Shown: positions 8,454 to 17,358, counted from the stretch's first letter. The stretch: 64,000 nucleotides of DNA from Bacillus sp. BA3 (GCA_002835675.1 PIZR01000010.1:22184-86183), one strand, 5' to 3'. Numbers and translations: made by a program. The notes: a model not told the origin generated them from the letters alone.

Positions 8454-8904
8454 GGTGACTGTTAAGGTTTTTTGCCTAGCTGTGTATTGATTTGTTATTG
8501 ATGATGAAACATTTAAAATATTTTTTAAATAAATAATGATGGATAAAAGCATAGAGATGCGAATCCTAAAAATTCATAGTGTAATATATGATTCGCGTAG
8601 CTGAAAAATAGAATTAAGAAAGAATCTTTCAACTTTACAGGATTTGGCACCTGTTATGTAAATGCTCGGCGATACCAATGTAGCGGACGTTCTACCAAAG
8701 GCTCAATTGAAATTCATTGGGGATTTGTTTAAGCGATATGCATCTAAAACAAAATACACCTTGCATTCAAAAACAGGAGTCATCCTTACTAGAGGTGCTC
8801 CAGACAGGGATAGATCGGCTTTTTTTGTGTGTTTCGTATCGCTGGGCGATATAACTTGCAAATAAATTCGAACCTTTAGGTTTAATAGAAAAGCGGCGTT
8901 TGAT
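8454..8904. other. Spacer with operator-like palindrome before the second copy
   Basis: No supported gene; a 67-codon frame (8662-8865) lacks a good ribosome site and runs through the control segment. At 8825-8855 lies a 31-base segment repeated identically at 9372-9402. It contains the palindrome TATCGC-TGG-GCGATA (8837-8851). Confidence 0.5.
8837..8851. promoter_or_regulatory. Palindromic operator candidate, copy 1
   Basis: TATCGC and GCGATA are perfect inverted arms around TGG. It sits about 54 bases before the start codon of pseudogene copy 2. Related GCGATAC words occur within the HTH gene itself. Confidence 0.45.
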
Positions 8905-9328
8905 ATGCAAACATGATATACATCCGAATGAACGAGTATTCTTTTCTAAGGAAGTGGAAGAAGAAGAGGGGATGCACACCCACTGTTCAAAAGTATGGTC
9001 AAAACTTAGAACGAAACGGATATGAGGTTTTAAGATGGTGGTTGCCTATCTTTATTCAATCTGACATTGAAGCGCACATAGCGTTACGCGATACGGATAA
9101 GTCCCTAGAGGGTACAGCTAAAGGCCTGTGTATCTACAAAAAGATAGATTAGAAGGAACCAATGAAACAGAGATAGCGATACCCGATATATATGACAACT
9201 TAACCCATAATTCCAAACAAATAAATGAGATTTACCAATGAACTCGCAGCTACGCTTGAAATGAACGTCCACTGACAAACGATATGTCACAGCTTAAACC
9301 AACGGTTTCCCAGCTCCAGCAAGATCTA
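8905..9328 (+). pseudogene. Decayed second copy of the RacA-like HTH gene
   Basis: The nucleotide sequence follows 7746-8200 closely (for example CACTGTTC, GAACG(A)AACGGATATGAG, GCGTTACGCGATACGGA and TATGTCACAGCTTAAA), but small deletions shift the frame near the start codon, in the HTH and again after 9150. A 79-codon open stretch at 8913-9152 is only a surviving piece. The copy ends abruptly after the GCTCCAGCAAGATC match. It is a tandem duplicate that has lost function. Confidence 0.75.
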
Positions 9329-9383
9329 TGTCCTCAATAGTGTTCCTCAAGAAAGGGGCCTATCTGTTCTTTTGTGTGTTTCG

Positions 9384-9398
9384 TATCGCTGGGCGATA
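9384..9398. promoter_or_regulatory. Palindromic operator candidate, copy 2
   Basis: Same TATCGC-TGG-GCGATA palindrome as at 8837-8851, inside an identical 31-base segment (9372-9402). It lies about 56 bases before the start of the third copy. Confidence 0.45.
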
Positions 9399-9453
9399 TA
9401 ACATGAAAATAAATCCAAGGAACCTTCATCTTTAATAGAAAGGAAGGTCCGAT

Positions 9454-9905
9454 ATGCGACAGTATATACATCCGAATGAATGAGGATCCTCTTTCAAGGA
9501 AGTGGCAAAGAAGTGGAGATGCAAAATCAATGTTCGTAAGTATGTTTAAAACTTAGAGCGAAATGGATATCGATTGTTAAAATATGTAAATGCACATTCC
9601 TTCGTTCAATCCGACATCGAAACGCTTAAGTGTTACGCGATACGGGCAGCCCCCTAAACGATATAGCTAAAGACCCTTGTATCAAGAAAAAGTAAGATGA
9701 GAAGGAACCAATAAAACAGAGATAGCGATACCCGATACATATGACAATTTAACCCATGCTCTCATTCAATTAAAAGAGAGCTTAATCTTTTAACCAATGA
9801 ACTCACAGCTACATGTGAAATGAACATCTAACTGACAAACGATATGTCACAGCTTAAAACTGAACAACAAAAAATCCATTACGAAGCATTACTTCAATAA
9901 GAAAA
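9454..9905 (+). pseudogene. Decayed third copy of the RacA-like HTH gene
   Basis: Again matches the intact gene: ribosome site and ATGCGAC start, CATCCGAATGAA, GAGCGAAATGGATAT, GATACCCGATACATATGA and TATGTCACAGCTTAAAAC. A stop codon appears by about codon 9 and frameshifts follow. Relative to the intact copy about 95 bases are deleted between the GCTTAAAAC (8157) and GAACAACAAAA (8255) positions. Non-functional. Confidence 0.75.
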
Positions 9906-10225
9906 GGATTCATTACCTTTATTTTAGTCTCCTTTACGATATTCAGGTGTTAATTTCTGTTAATAACTATTTAAACCTAAGGCAATCAAATCAAAAGTAG
10001 AAATTCCTTTGTTCCAACTATTCGCAATCACTATTTTCAAATTTCAACAATTTCCCGAGAAATATCTACAAATTCTGAGTAGATATCGACAAAATAATAC
10101 TCCTTATCGGCCTTTTGCAAAAAGCTTGTTTTAGCAATAATTACTGCATTTAGCTTCTATATTATTTAGCCTTATCAAGAGACAGGCCTCTAGAGTATAA
10201 GAAGTTTTCTTTCCTGCTCCTTTGA
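9906..10225. other. Unassigned AT-rich stretch
   Basis: No gene can be supported. One minus-strand open stretch of about 40 codons (10030-10150) looks protein-like but has no start or ribosome site; it is probably debris like the rest of 9.9-11.0 kb. Confidence 0.4.
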
Positions 10226-10227
10226 AT

Positions 10228-10284
10228 TACAAACAACAAAGCAGTGATCCCAAATTTTCGGGATGCACTGCTTTGTTGTTTGTA
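10228..10284 (-). terminator. Very long hairpin, terminator-like
   Basis: TACAAACAACAAAGCAGTG (10228-10246) is perfectly complementary to 10266-10284, and the inner ATCCC/GGGAT extends the stem to about 24 bp. It lies right after the stop codon of the MFS remnant on the minus strand, so it was probably that gene's terminator. The symmetric sequence could act in both directions. Confidence 0.6.
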
Positions 10285-10304
10285 GATATTCTACGCATTC
10301 ATAA

Positions 10305-10507
10305 TTAGCTCGATAACTTCTTACCATGCCGTAAATCAACATCAGCAAAATCCTGCTCCCTTTCGATTTTACCAACCAAGAAAATGTAGGACAGTGCTCC
10401 TGCGAAGGTTATACAAGCAATAGGGTAAGTGCAGGAGCAAAATTACCGACCTGGGCCAGGAAGCCAATCACAATCGGAATAATAATTGATGCAGTACCAC
10501 CTACATT
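10305..10507 (-). pseudogene. C-terminal remnant of an MFS sugar-acid transporter
   Basis: The minus strand encodes GGTASIIIPIVIGFLAQVGN, then one frameshift, then AGALSYIFLVGKIERE. These are the last helix pair and tail of ACS-family MFS permeases for hexuronates, glucarate or galactonate. The rest of the gene is missing. Its position beside the gluconate operon suggests that a sugar-acid gene cluster was once larger here. Confidence 0.65.
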
Positions 10508-11000
10508 TCAGTACTAAAGAAATATACAGGGGTGAATGAGGGACAACCTACGATAGTACTGAAGGCAGCTAAATCGCCGCGAGTAGCGACCTGTGCTCGC
10601 TCGAACATCACAACAAGACCTAGAAGCAAGTCAAAGAGAACAAGGCAAGGCCGAAGAAAAACGCAAGCAGGTTTATCAGTGATAGCTTTTTTTATAGGTG
10701 AATGAGGGCTATCTGGAAGGCAGCTAGATCCCCGCGAGTAGCAACCTATACTAGCCGACCAGTAACGTGCAATCTCTAATAGGGTACTAACCTCATCAAC
10801 GGGCAAAGTCTGCCCAAAATGACGTTGGATTCAATCATAAGTTGTTCAGAGTAGCTGCTTAATCCCTTGATTAACAGATATTACCACCATGTGGTTCGTC
10901 ATTATTTTTGCCCCAGAACCTTCTAAACTCCCAATAAACTTGACTATATTAACGAGAATCCAATTGAATTTAAAAAACTTGCATTACTAATTATTTTAAG
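10508..11000. other. Rearranged debris with an imperfect internal duplication
   Basis: Two related segments start with GTGAATGAGGG (about 10532) and with GTGAATGAGGGC (about 10697); each contains AAGGCAGCTA followed by CGCGAGTAGC. Neither codes for a recognisable protein, and the 101-codon minus-strand frame across them is low complexity. It looks like decayed sequence between the MFS remnant and gntR. Confidence 0.4.
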
Positions 11001-11008
11001 ATTATAAT
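10979..11008 (+). promoter_or_regulatory. Sigma-A promoter of the gluconate operon
   Basis: TTGCAT (10979-10984) and TATAAT (11003-11008) are 18 bases apart. The GntR operator overlaps the end of the -10 box, as expected for repression by GntR. Confidence 0.7.
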
Positions 11009-11024
11009 ACTTGTATACAAGTGT
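11007..11024. promoter_or_regulatory. GntR operator
   Basis: ATACTTGTATACAAGTGT is a near-perfect palindrome and differs at one position from the B. subtilis gnt operator as I recall it (ATACTTGTATACAAGTAT). GntR should bind here until gluconate releases it. Confidence 0.8.
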
Positions 11025-11050
11025 ACTTGAACTCTAATAGAGGTGAATAT

Positions 11051-11782
11051 ATGGCTGAATCAAAGGAATTTCTTTATCCTGTAAAATGGCTTTCAAAAGC
11101 TTCAGCTGGTGATCGTGTTACATCCGAGCTTAGAATGCGTATTATTTCGGGGATGATTGAAAGCGGTGCCATCCTATCTGAAAATAAATTAGCTGCTGAT
11201 TTTGGTGTAAGCCGCTCACCAGTTCGTGAAGCGTTAAAAATACTGGCCTCTGAAAATATCATCCGATTAGAAAGAATGGGTGCGGTTGTCATTGGTTTAA
11301 CAGAAAAAAAGTATTCAGAAATTTATGATGTACGTATACTCATCGAAACGTTTGTATTTGAACGTTTAGTAAGGATGAACACGAATGAATTGGTAATGGA
11401 ACTTAGTAAAATATTGGAAATGATGAAAGTGTCCATAAAATACCTTGATGCGGATGAGTTTTCCTATCAGGATGTTCTGTTCCACGAAACGATCATTCGA
11501 TCCATCGATCATTCCTACATCCTGATGATCTGGGATAATTTAAAACCTGTGATGGAAAGTTTGATTCTTCTATCCATGCGCAGTCGTTTTAAAGAAAAGT
11601 ATGAAGACTTTACACGGATCATAAATAATCATCAACTTTATATTGATGCGATCAAAACAAAAGATCGAGACATCATGATTAAGTCGTTACATGAAAACTT
11701 TGATGATGTTCAAGAGAAAGTTGAAGACTTATGGATGGCCCAACAGATGCTTTCAAAAGGAGTCGAACAAGAAAATGACTAG
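11051..11782 (+). CDS. gntR: Gluconate operon repressor GntR
   Basis: 243 residues from ATG 11051, five bases after AGAGGTG (11039-11045); the length equals B. subtilis GntR. The upstream GTG 11021 falls within the operator. The N-terminal winged helix has LAADFGVSRSPVREALKIL (about 48-66), the GntR/FadR signature. The C-terminal all-helical FCD-like domain would bind gluconate. It represses its own operon through the palindrome at 11007-11024. A cre lies inside the coding sequence at 11157-11171. The stop overlaps the start of gntK. Confidence 0.95.
   Translation: MAESKEFLYPVKWLSKASAGDRVTSELRMRIISGMIESGAILSENKLAADFGVSRSPVREALKILASENIIRLERMGAVVIGLTEKKYSEIYDVRILIETFVFERLVRMNTNELVMELSKILEMMKVSIKYLDADEFSYQDVLFHETIIRSIDHSYILMIWDNLKPVMESLILLSMRSRFKEKYEDFTRIINNHQLYIDAIKTKDRDIMIKSLHENFDDVQEKVEDLWMAQQMLSKGVEQEND
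11157..11171 (+). promoter_or_regulatory. Intragenic cre in gntR
   Basis: TTGAAAGCGGTGCCA fits WTGNAANCGNWNNCW perfectly. The B. subtilis gnt operon has a cre at the equivalent place in gntR, so CcpA roadblock or repression is likely conserved. Confidence 0.75.
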
Positions 11783-13319
11783 CTATATGTTAGGTGTAGA
11801 CATCGGTACAACAAGTACAAAAGCTGTACTATTCACGAAAAAAGGCGATGTCATCCAGCAAGAGAATATTGGCTATCCTCTTTACACACCGGATATGACA
11901 ACGGCGGAACAAGACCCTGAGGAGATTTTCCAGGCTGTTCTGAAAGCCTTTTCAAATATAACGAAGCAGCATCCAGATAAAAAACCAACATTCATTTCAT
12001 TTAGCAGTGCGATGCATAGTGTTATAGCTATGGATGAAAATGACCAGCCGCTAACCGCATGCATCACTTGGGCAGATAATCGCAGTGAAGCTTGGGCCCA
12101 TAAAATAAAGGATGAATTAGATGGGCATGAAGTTTACAAACGAACAGGAACACCGATTCACCCGATGTCGCCATTATCCAAGATCACCTGGATCGTGAAT
12201 GATCGCCCGGAGATCGCAACCAATGTTAAAAAATATATCGGGATTAAAGAATATATCTTTAAAAAGTTCTTTGATCAATATGTGGTCGATTATTCCCTTG
12301 CTTCATCGATGGGCATGTTGAATCTCAAAAATTTGGATTGGGATGAGGAAGCCCTAAGAATTGCTGGAATAACGCGTGATCAATTATCTGAACTCGTACC
12401 AACAACAAAAATCTTTAACAACTGTGACCCGGATTTAGCCAAACAGATCGGGATTGATCCAGAAACCTCTTTTGTCATTGGGGCAAGTGATGGTGTCCTT
12501 TCAAATCTAGGTGTAAACGCTATCCGTAAAGGTGAAATCGCTGTCACGATTGGGACGAGCGGTGCGATTCGGACGATTATTGACGAGCCGAAAACAGACG
12601 AAAAAGGAAGAATCTTTTGCTATGCCTTAACGGAAAAGCATTGGGTGATTGGCGGGCCGGTAAACAATGGCGGGATGGTCCTTCGCTGGATTCGCGATGA
12701 ATTTGCTTCTTCTGAGGTGGAAACGGCTAAAAGACTCGGAATCGACGCTTATGAAGTTTTGACCAAGATTGCCGAACGCGTAAGACCAGGCGCTGATGGA
12801 TTGTTATTCCATCCATATCTTGCAGGTGAACGTGCACCATTATGGAATCCGGACGTACGGGGTTCATTTTTCGGATTAACACTGTCGCATAAGAAAGAAC
12901 ATATGATTCGAGCGGCTCTAGAGGGAGTCATTTACAATTTATACACAGTATTTTTAGCCTTAACCGAATGCATGGACGGTCCCGTGACCCGAATTCAAGC
13001 TACGGGAGGCTTCGCAAGGTCGGCGGTTTGGCGGCAAATGATGTCCGATATCTTCGAATCGGAAGTCGTGGTACCAGAAAGCTACGAAAGTTCATGCCTT
13101 GGTGCTTGTATATTAGGGTTATATGCCGCTGGGGAAATTGATTCCTTCGAAGTAGTTTCTGAAATGATAGGCAATACCCACAAGCACACACCGATAGCCG
13201 ATTCTGTAAAAGAATATAGGCAGCTGCTGCCGATTTTCATTAACCTATCAAGGGTATTGGAAAACGAGTATACACAGATTGCGGATTATCAAAGAAACTT
13301 AATAAATGCTGCAAAGTAA
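11775..13319 (+). CDS. gntK: Gluconate kinase
   Basis: 514 residues from ATG 11775, which begins inside the gntR end (ATGACTAG overlap) after the ribosome site AAAAGGAG. This is a FGGY-family kinase: the N-terminal phosphate loop MLGVDIGTTSTKAVLF, IGASDGVLSNLG in the middle and GPVTRIQATGGFARS with the adenosine motif near residue 430. It phosphorylates gluconate to 6-phosphogluconate in the cytoplasm. The length and the start MTSYMLG match B. subtilis GntK closely. An upstream extension of the frame to 11691 overlaps gntR and is not used. Confidence 0.95.
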   Translation: MTSYMLGVDIGTTSTKAVLFTKKGDVIQQENIGYPLYTPDMTTAEQDPEEIFQAVLKAFSNITKQHPDKKPTFISFSSAMHSVIAMDENDQPLTACITWADNRSEAWAHKIKDELDGHEVYKRTGTPIHPMSPLSKITWIVNDRPEIATNVKKYIGIKEYIFKKFFDQYVVDYSLASSMGMLNLKNLDWDEEALRIAGITRDQLSELVPTTKIFNNCDPDLAKQIGIDPETSFVIGASDGVLSNLGVNAIRKGEIAVTIGTSGAIRTIIDEPKTDEKGRIFCYALTEKHWVIGGPVNNGGMVLRWIRDEFASSEVETAKRLGIDAYEVLTKIAERVRPGADGLLFHPYLAGERAPLWNPDVRGSFFGLTLSHKKEHMIRAALEGVIYNLYTVFLALTECMDGPVTRIQATGGFARSAVWRQMMSDIFESEVVVPESYESSCLGACILGLYAAGEIDSFEVVSEMIGNTHKHTPIADSVKEYRQLLPIFINLSRVLENEYTQIADYQRNLINAAK

Positions 13320-13337
13320 AGACATGGGGGGATTACA

Positions 13338-14684
13338 ATGCCATTAGTTATTGTCGCTTTAGGAATTGTCGCCTTATTAATTTTAATAATGGGCTTAAAA
13401 TTAAACACCTTTATTTCCTTGATCATTGTATCGTTTGGAGTGGCTTTAGCACTTGGGATGCCACTTGACGGAATTGTCAAAACCATTGAAGCTGGATTAG
13501 GCGGAACACTTGGCCACTTAGCGTTAATCTTTGGACTTGGAGCGATGTTGGGTAAGTTGATCGCAGATTCAGGCGGAGCGCAACGCATTGCCATGACCCT
13601 TGTTAAAAAATTCGGGGAAAAGAATATTCAATGGGCTGTCGTGGCAGCGTCATTTATTATCGGTGTCGCCTTATTTTTTGAAGTGGGCTTAGTATTATTG
13701 ATTCCAATCGTTTTTGCGATTTCAAGGGAATTAAAAGTTTCGATATTGTATCTTGGTATTCCAATGGTAGCGGCATTATCCGTAACACACGGTTTCTTAC
13801 CGCCGCACCCAGGACCAACCGTTATTGCTGGTGAATATGGTGCAGACATTGGCCAGGTTTTACTTTATGGCTTCATCATTGCGGTTCCAACCGTTATTTT
13901 GGCTGGACCAGTATTTACGAAAATAGCGAAAAGATTAGTACCTGAATCATTTACGAAAACAGGCAGCATTGCCTCTTTAGGAGAACAAAAATCATTTAAA
14001 CTTGAAGATACACCTGGATTTGGAATCAGTGTATTTACCGCTTTACTTCCGGTTATATTAATGTCAATTGCTACGATTATCACTTTGATGCAAAAAACAA
14101 TCGGATTTGAAGATAATGGTTTACTGGCAGCTATCCGTTTTATTGGTGAAGCAGGTACTTCCATGTTACTTTCCTTATTATTTGCGGTCTATTCAATGGG
14201 GTTAGCAAGAAAGATTCCAATGAAAGATATTATGGAATCCTGTACATCAGCGATTCTGCATATCGGAATGATGCTCTTGATCATTGGGGGCGGCGGAGCC
14301 TTCAAACAAGTATTGATCGACGGCGGTGTAGGTGACTATGTAGCTGAATTATTCAAAGGAACATCATTATCACCAATCTTGCTTGCTTGGATCATCGCGG
14401 CAATCCTGCGTATTTCATTGGGATCTGCTACCGTTGCAGCCTTAACGACAGCTGGTTTAGTTATTCCGATGTTAGGTCAGACGGACGTTAACCTTGCTCT
14501 AGTTGTACTTGCGACAGGAGCGGGAAGTTTAATCGCTTCACACGTTAACGATGCTGGTTTCTGGATGTTTAAAGAGTATTTTGGTTTAAGCATGAAAGAA
14601 ACATTTGCAACGTGGACTTTGCTTGAGACAATTATTTCAGTAGCTGGATTAGGATTTATTCTATTACTAAGCTTATTTGTATAA
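13338..14684 (+). CDS. gntP: Gluconate permease
   Basis: 448 residues, hydrophobic throughout, with about twelve to fourteen helices and an 18-base gap from gntK; ribosome site GGGGGG precedes ATG. Family motifs of GntP/CitM-type gluconate:H+ symporters include GGTLGHLALIFGLGAMLGKL, THGFLPPHPGPTVIA and ASHVNDAGFWMFKEYF. It brings gluconate into the cell for GntK. Confidence 0.95.
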   Translation: MPLVIVALGIVALLILIMGLKLNTFISLIIVSFGVALALGMPLDGIVKTIEAGLGGTLGHLALIFGLGAMLGKLIADSGGAQRIAMTLVKKFGEKNIQWAVVAASFIIGVALFFEVGLVLLIPIVFAISRELKVSILYLGIPMVAALSVTHGFLPPHPGPTVIAGEYGADIGQVLLYGFIIAVPTVILAGPVFTKIAKRLVPESFTKTGSIASLGEQKSFKLEDTPGFGISVFTALLPVILMSIATIITLMQKTIGFEDNGLLAAIRFIGEAGTSMLLSLLFAVYSMGLARKIPMKDIMESCTSAILHIGMMLLIIGGGGAFKQVLIDGGVGDYVAELFKGTSLSPILLAWIIAAILRISLGSATVAALTTAGLVIPMLGQTDVNLALVVLATGAGSLIASHVNDAGFWMFKEYFGLSMKETFATWTLLETIISVAGLGFILLLSLFV

Positions 14685-14693
14685 GCCTTTCCC

Positions 14694-14731
14694 GGCAGTA
14701 AATCCCCCACTTATGGCAGGGATTTACTGCC
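14694..14731 (+). terminator. Hairpin between gntP and gntZ
   Basis: GGCAGTAAATCCC and GGGATTTACTGCC are perfect 13-bp arms around 12 bases. Only a weak T-rich tail (TATTATTCTT) follows, so it may be a partial terminator or an RNA-stability element that lowers gntZ relative to gntP. Confidence 0.55.
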
Positions 14732-14763
14732 TATTATTCTTACATAGAAGGAGCAGAAATAAA

Positions 14764-16167
14764 ATGTACAATACAATTGGTGTCATTGGTTTAGGGGTAA
14801 TGGGCAGTAATATCGCTTTAAATATGGCTAGTAAAGGGGAACAAGTGGCTGTCTATAACTACACAAGAGATTTAACGGATCAGCTTGTTGCTGAATTGGA
14901 CGGTCAGTCGATTCATCCATATTACGAGATCCAAGACTTTGTTCAGTCACTGGAAACACCGAGAAAGATTTTTCTAATGGTGACTGCGGGTAAACCGATC
15001 GACTCGGTGATCACTTCATTACTTCCTCATCTTGAATCAGGCGATATTATCATGGACGGCGGTAACTCCCATTACGAAGATACTGAACGCAGATATGATG
15101 AATTGAAATCTAAAGGATTCAGTTATGTAGGAATTGGTATTTCCGGTGGGGAAGTCGGGGCGTTAAAAGGACCTTCAATCATGCCAGGCGGAGATAGGGA
15201 CGCCTATGAAAAAGTAGCTCCAATCCTGACAAAAATCGCAGCCAAAGTAAATGATGATCCTTGCTGTACCTATATCGGTCCAAAAGGGGCAGGTCATTTT
15301 GTGAAAATGGTACATAACGGGATTGAGTATGCGGATATGCAATTAATCGCCGAAGCTTATACGTTTTTAAGAGAAAAATTGCATTTAGAGGTTAATGAAA
15401 TTGCTGACATCTTTGAAACATGGAATGAAGGCGAACTGAAAAGTTATTTAATCGAAATCACAGCGGAAATTTTAAGGAAGAAAGATGAAGTAACGGGCTT
15501 ACCCTTGATCGATGTGATTCTTGATAAGGCAGGACAAAAAGGCACAGGGAAATGGACCAGTATGCAAGCAATTGATAACGGAATACCAGCATCGATAATT
15601 ACCGAGTCTTTGTTTGCTCGCTACATTTCCGCTTTAAAAGAAGAACGGGTTCATGCAGAAAACATTCTAACAGGGCCTGAGAACGTTCAGCAACAATTAG
15701 ATAAAAATGAGTGGATTGACTATATTAGGCAAGCATTATATATGGGCAAGGTTTGTGCATACGCGCAGGGTTTCACTCAATATAAAATGAGTTCTGAACT
15801 TAACGGCTGGGACTTGCCTTTAAAGGATATTGCGCTTATTTTCCGCGGCGGCTGCATCATTCGGGCAGAATTTTTAAATGTCATTAGCGAAGCCTATCAA
15901 GAGCAGCCGAATCTGGCCAATTTATTGATTTCACCATATTTCGCTGAAAAGGTTGCAAATTACCAGGCAGGATTGCGAAAGGTTGTCTGTGAGGGAATAA
16001 ATTCTGGCATCTCGTTTCCATGTTTAGGCTCTTCACTTACTTATTACGATAGTTATCGTACAGGCATTTCAAATGCTAACCTACTGCAAGCACAACGTGA
16101 TTATTTTGGGGCACATACCTATGAGCGACGTGATTTAGCAGGGGTCTTTCACACAAACTGGCAGTGA
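14764..16167 (+). CDS. gntZ: 6-phosphogluconate dehydrogenase (decarboxylating)
   Basis: 468 residues from ATG 14764, ten bases after AAGGAG; an in-frame extension upstream crosses the hairpin and is rejected. Rossmann motif IGVIGLGVMGSNIALNMA at the N-terminus, VTAGKPIDSVI, and the catalytic signature GHFVKMVHNGIEYADMQLIAE around residues 178-198. It converts 6-phosphogluconate to ribulose 5-phosphate with NAD(P). The gene is the last of the gnt operon, as gntZ is in B. subtilis. A strong terminator follows at 16242. Confidence 0.94.
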   Translation: MYNTIGVIGLGVMGSNIALNMASKGEQVAVYNYTRDLTDQLVAELDGQSIHPYYEIQDFVQSLETPRKIFLMVTAGKPIDSVITSLLPHLESGDIIMDGGNSHYEDTERRYDELKSKGFSYVGIGISGGEVGALKGPSIMPGGDRDAYEKVAPILTKIAAKVNDDPCCTYIGPKGAGHFVKMVHNGIEYADMQLIAEAYTFLREKLHLEVNEIADIFETWNEGELKSYLIEITAEILRKKDEVTGLPLIDVILDKAGQKGTGKWTSMQAIDNGIPASIITESLFARYISALKEERVHAENILTGPENVQQQLDKNEWIDYIRQALYMGKVCAYAQGFTQYKMSSELNGWDLPLKDIALIFRGGCIIRAEFLNVISEAYQEQPNLANLLISPYFAEKVANYQAGLRKVVCEGINSGISFPCLGSSLTYYDSYRTGISNANLLQAQRDYFGAHTYERRDLAGVFHTNWQ

Positions 16168-16241
16168 TGGAAAGAGACAAAAGAGACAAGCATTTATCAA
16201 TGACCGTTCATGAATTTGAGAAGGTACCTTCCTTCAAAAAG

Positions 16242-16267
16242 AGAGCTGCTTTGGCAGCTCTTTTTTT
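16242..16267 (+). terminator. Terminator of the gnt operon
   Basis: GAGCTGC and GCAGCTC form a stem with a four-base loop, followed by seven Ts. Confidence 0.85.
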
Positions 16268-16275
16268 ATGTAACA

Positions 16276-16385
16276 AAAGGGGTCCATTTAAATGTTAAAA
16301 CAAAGTTGATTGGAACTGGTGTGAGACTCCTGCAAGGAAAGTGAGTTTCTTGAGAGGTAAAACAATGTTCAAATTGTACAAGCCT
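16276..16385. repeat. Decayed copy of the dispersed repeat
   Basis: Matches 5410-5475 in AAAAGGGGT-CCAT, AACAAAGTTGATTGG and GAGACTCCTGC, then diverges and lacks the GC-rich core. It stands, like the first copy, right behind an operon terminator. Confidence 0.55.
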
Positions 16386-16408
16386 TTAAATAACTTAGAC
16401 TCAAAATT

Positions 16409-16759
16409 TCAGATGGGAAATTTAAATGGTGTATTTAAATGATAATAATCCCTATATGATCGATAAGATACCATTTTTTTATTCTTATAATACCCATCCA
16501 ACTGCAAAATTTTGGATTTGTTGGTTTCTAAATAATAATGATACCCTTCTGTTTCTAAACTATAGAAGGCATAGGAAATTCCAAGCATTTGTTTCTTGGT
16601 GACTTTTGTATCAGGGTGATGTTGTATAAAATCAGCCAATTGCTGTACAGATGTTGCTCGAATGTCTGAGATATCAAATAATGTTTCCTTAATATTAGTC
16701 TTTATTTTATTCAAAGTAGTTTTTGCTTTATGTTTGATTTTTTTGGAATGCCTTTTCAA
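16409..16759 (-). CDS. Hypothetical basic protein, 116 residues
   Basis: Minus strand. The likely start is TTG 16759, seven bases after the ribosome site AGGAGTGA (16765-16772); the longer frame to 16834 has no such site. The first 30 residues are lysine-rich (MKRHSKKIKHKAK), a helical middle (TSVQQLADFIQHHPD) follows, and the C-terminus is tyrosine-rich (YRSYRDYYHLN). No family recognised; no membrane segment. No neighbours on the same strand. Confidence 0.5.
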   Translation of the reverse strand: MKRHSKKIKHKAKTTLNKIKTNIKETLFDISDIRATSVQQLADFIQHHPDTKVTKKQMLGISYAFYSLETEGYHYYLETNKSKILQLDGYYKNKKMVSYRSYRDYYHLNTPFKFPI

Positions 16760-17097
16760 AAATATCACTCCTACTCTGTTTATAGTTAAAAGATTTATTA
16801 TGTTATTTCCAATCAGGAAACGGAGTAAACGCAAATTTTAATCCTGGGTGAAATTCCACCAAAAGAGAAAGAATCTTGGTGAAAAGATCGACGGCAACGA
16901 ATAATGTTTTTGGGGTGGTTTAATATTCAGGTAAAGTGGTATATAAATGATAGCGGTTTATTTCTATGCTGTGCCTATTAATGGTCGGGGTTACTTACGA
17001 AGAAAGAGTATCGTTTCATGAATGATGTCGACAGGTAGCACATATTCTTCTTTTGATTATTACCAATTATTTCTGCATGGAAAAGGAGTGATATATC

Positions 17098-17274
17098 ATG
17101 AGGCAAATGTGTATTTACTGTTTTAAATGGGCTGACATAGATACGATGACACCACTTTTTGAACAAGGTAGAGAGTTCGTCAATTATTATTGCGAGGATT
17201 GTGTTACTGCTGTTATGGATAATTTGTTTAAGCTCCCATACAAACATGTATGCGAACAATCAAGAGTCCACTAG
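17098..17274 (+). CDS. Small CxxC zinc-ribbon-like protein, 58 residues
   Basis: ATG 17098 lies seven bases after a strong ribosome site (AAAAGGAGTG, 17081-17090). Two CxxC pairs, CIYC near residue 4 and CEDC near residue 32, are spaced like a zinc ribbon; the C-terminal half is helical. A hairpin terminator follows at 17329. A 93-codon frame on the opposite strand lacks these signals. The function is unknown. Confidence 0.6.
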   Translation: MRQMCIYCFKWADIDTMTPLFEQGREFVNYYCEDCVTAVMDNLFKLPYKHVCEQSRVH

Positions 17275-17328
17275 CAACAAGCAATGCGATTTAAAAGTTA
17301 AATGATTGCGCTGAAACAGCATAACTAG

Positions 17329-17358
17329 AGGCCATCTCAAACGAGAAGGGCTTTTTTT
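17329..17358 (+). terminator. Terminator of the small CxxC gene
   Basis: GGCCATCTC and GAGAAGGGC make an imperfect stem with loop AAAC, followed by seven Ts. Confidence 0.6.

Noticed and set aside
8662..8865. 67-codon frame between the RacA-like copies
   Set aside because: No ribosome site, runs through the repeated control segment, and only a vague likeness to a small spore-associated family at its start.
8825..9402. CRISPR-like repeats
   Set aside because: Only two copies of a 31-base segment about 550 bases apart, explained by gene duplication; no array.
10501..10806. 101-codon minus-strand frame
   Set aside because: Covers an internally duplicated debris region, has no ribosome site and no protein-like pattern.
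16978..17259. 93-codon minus-strand frame
   Set aside because: Opposite the small CxxC gene, which has the better start, ribosome site and terminator.
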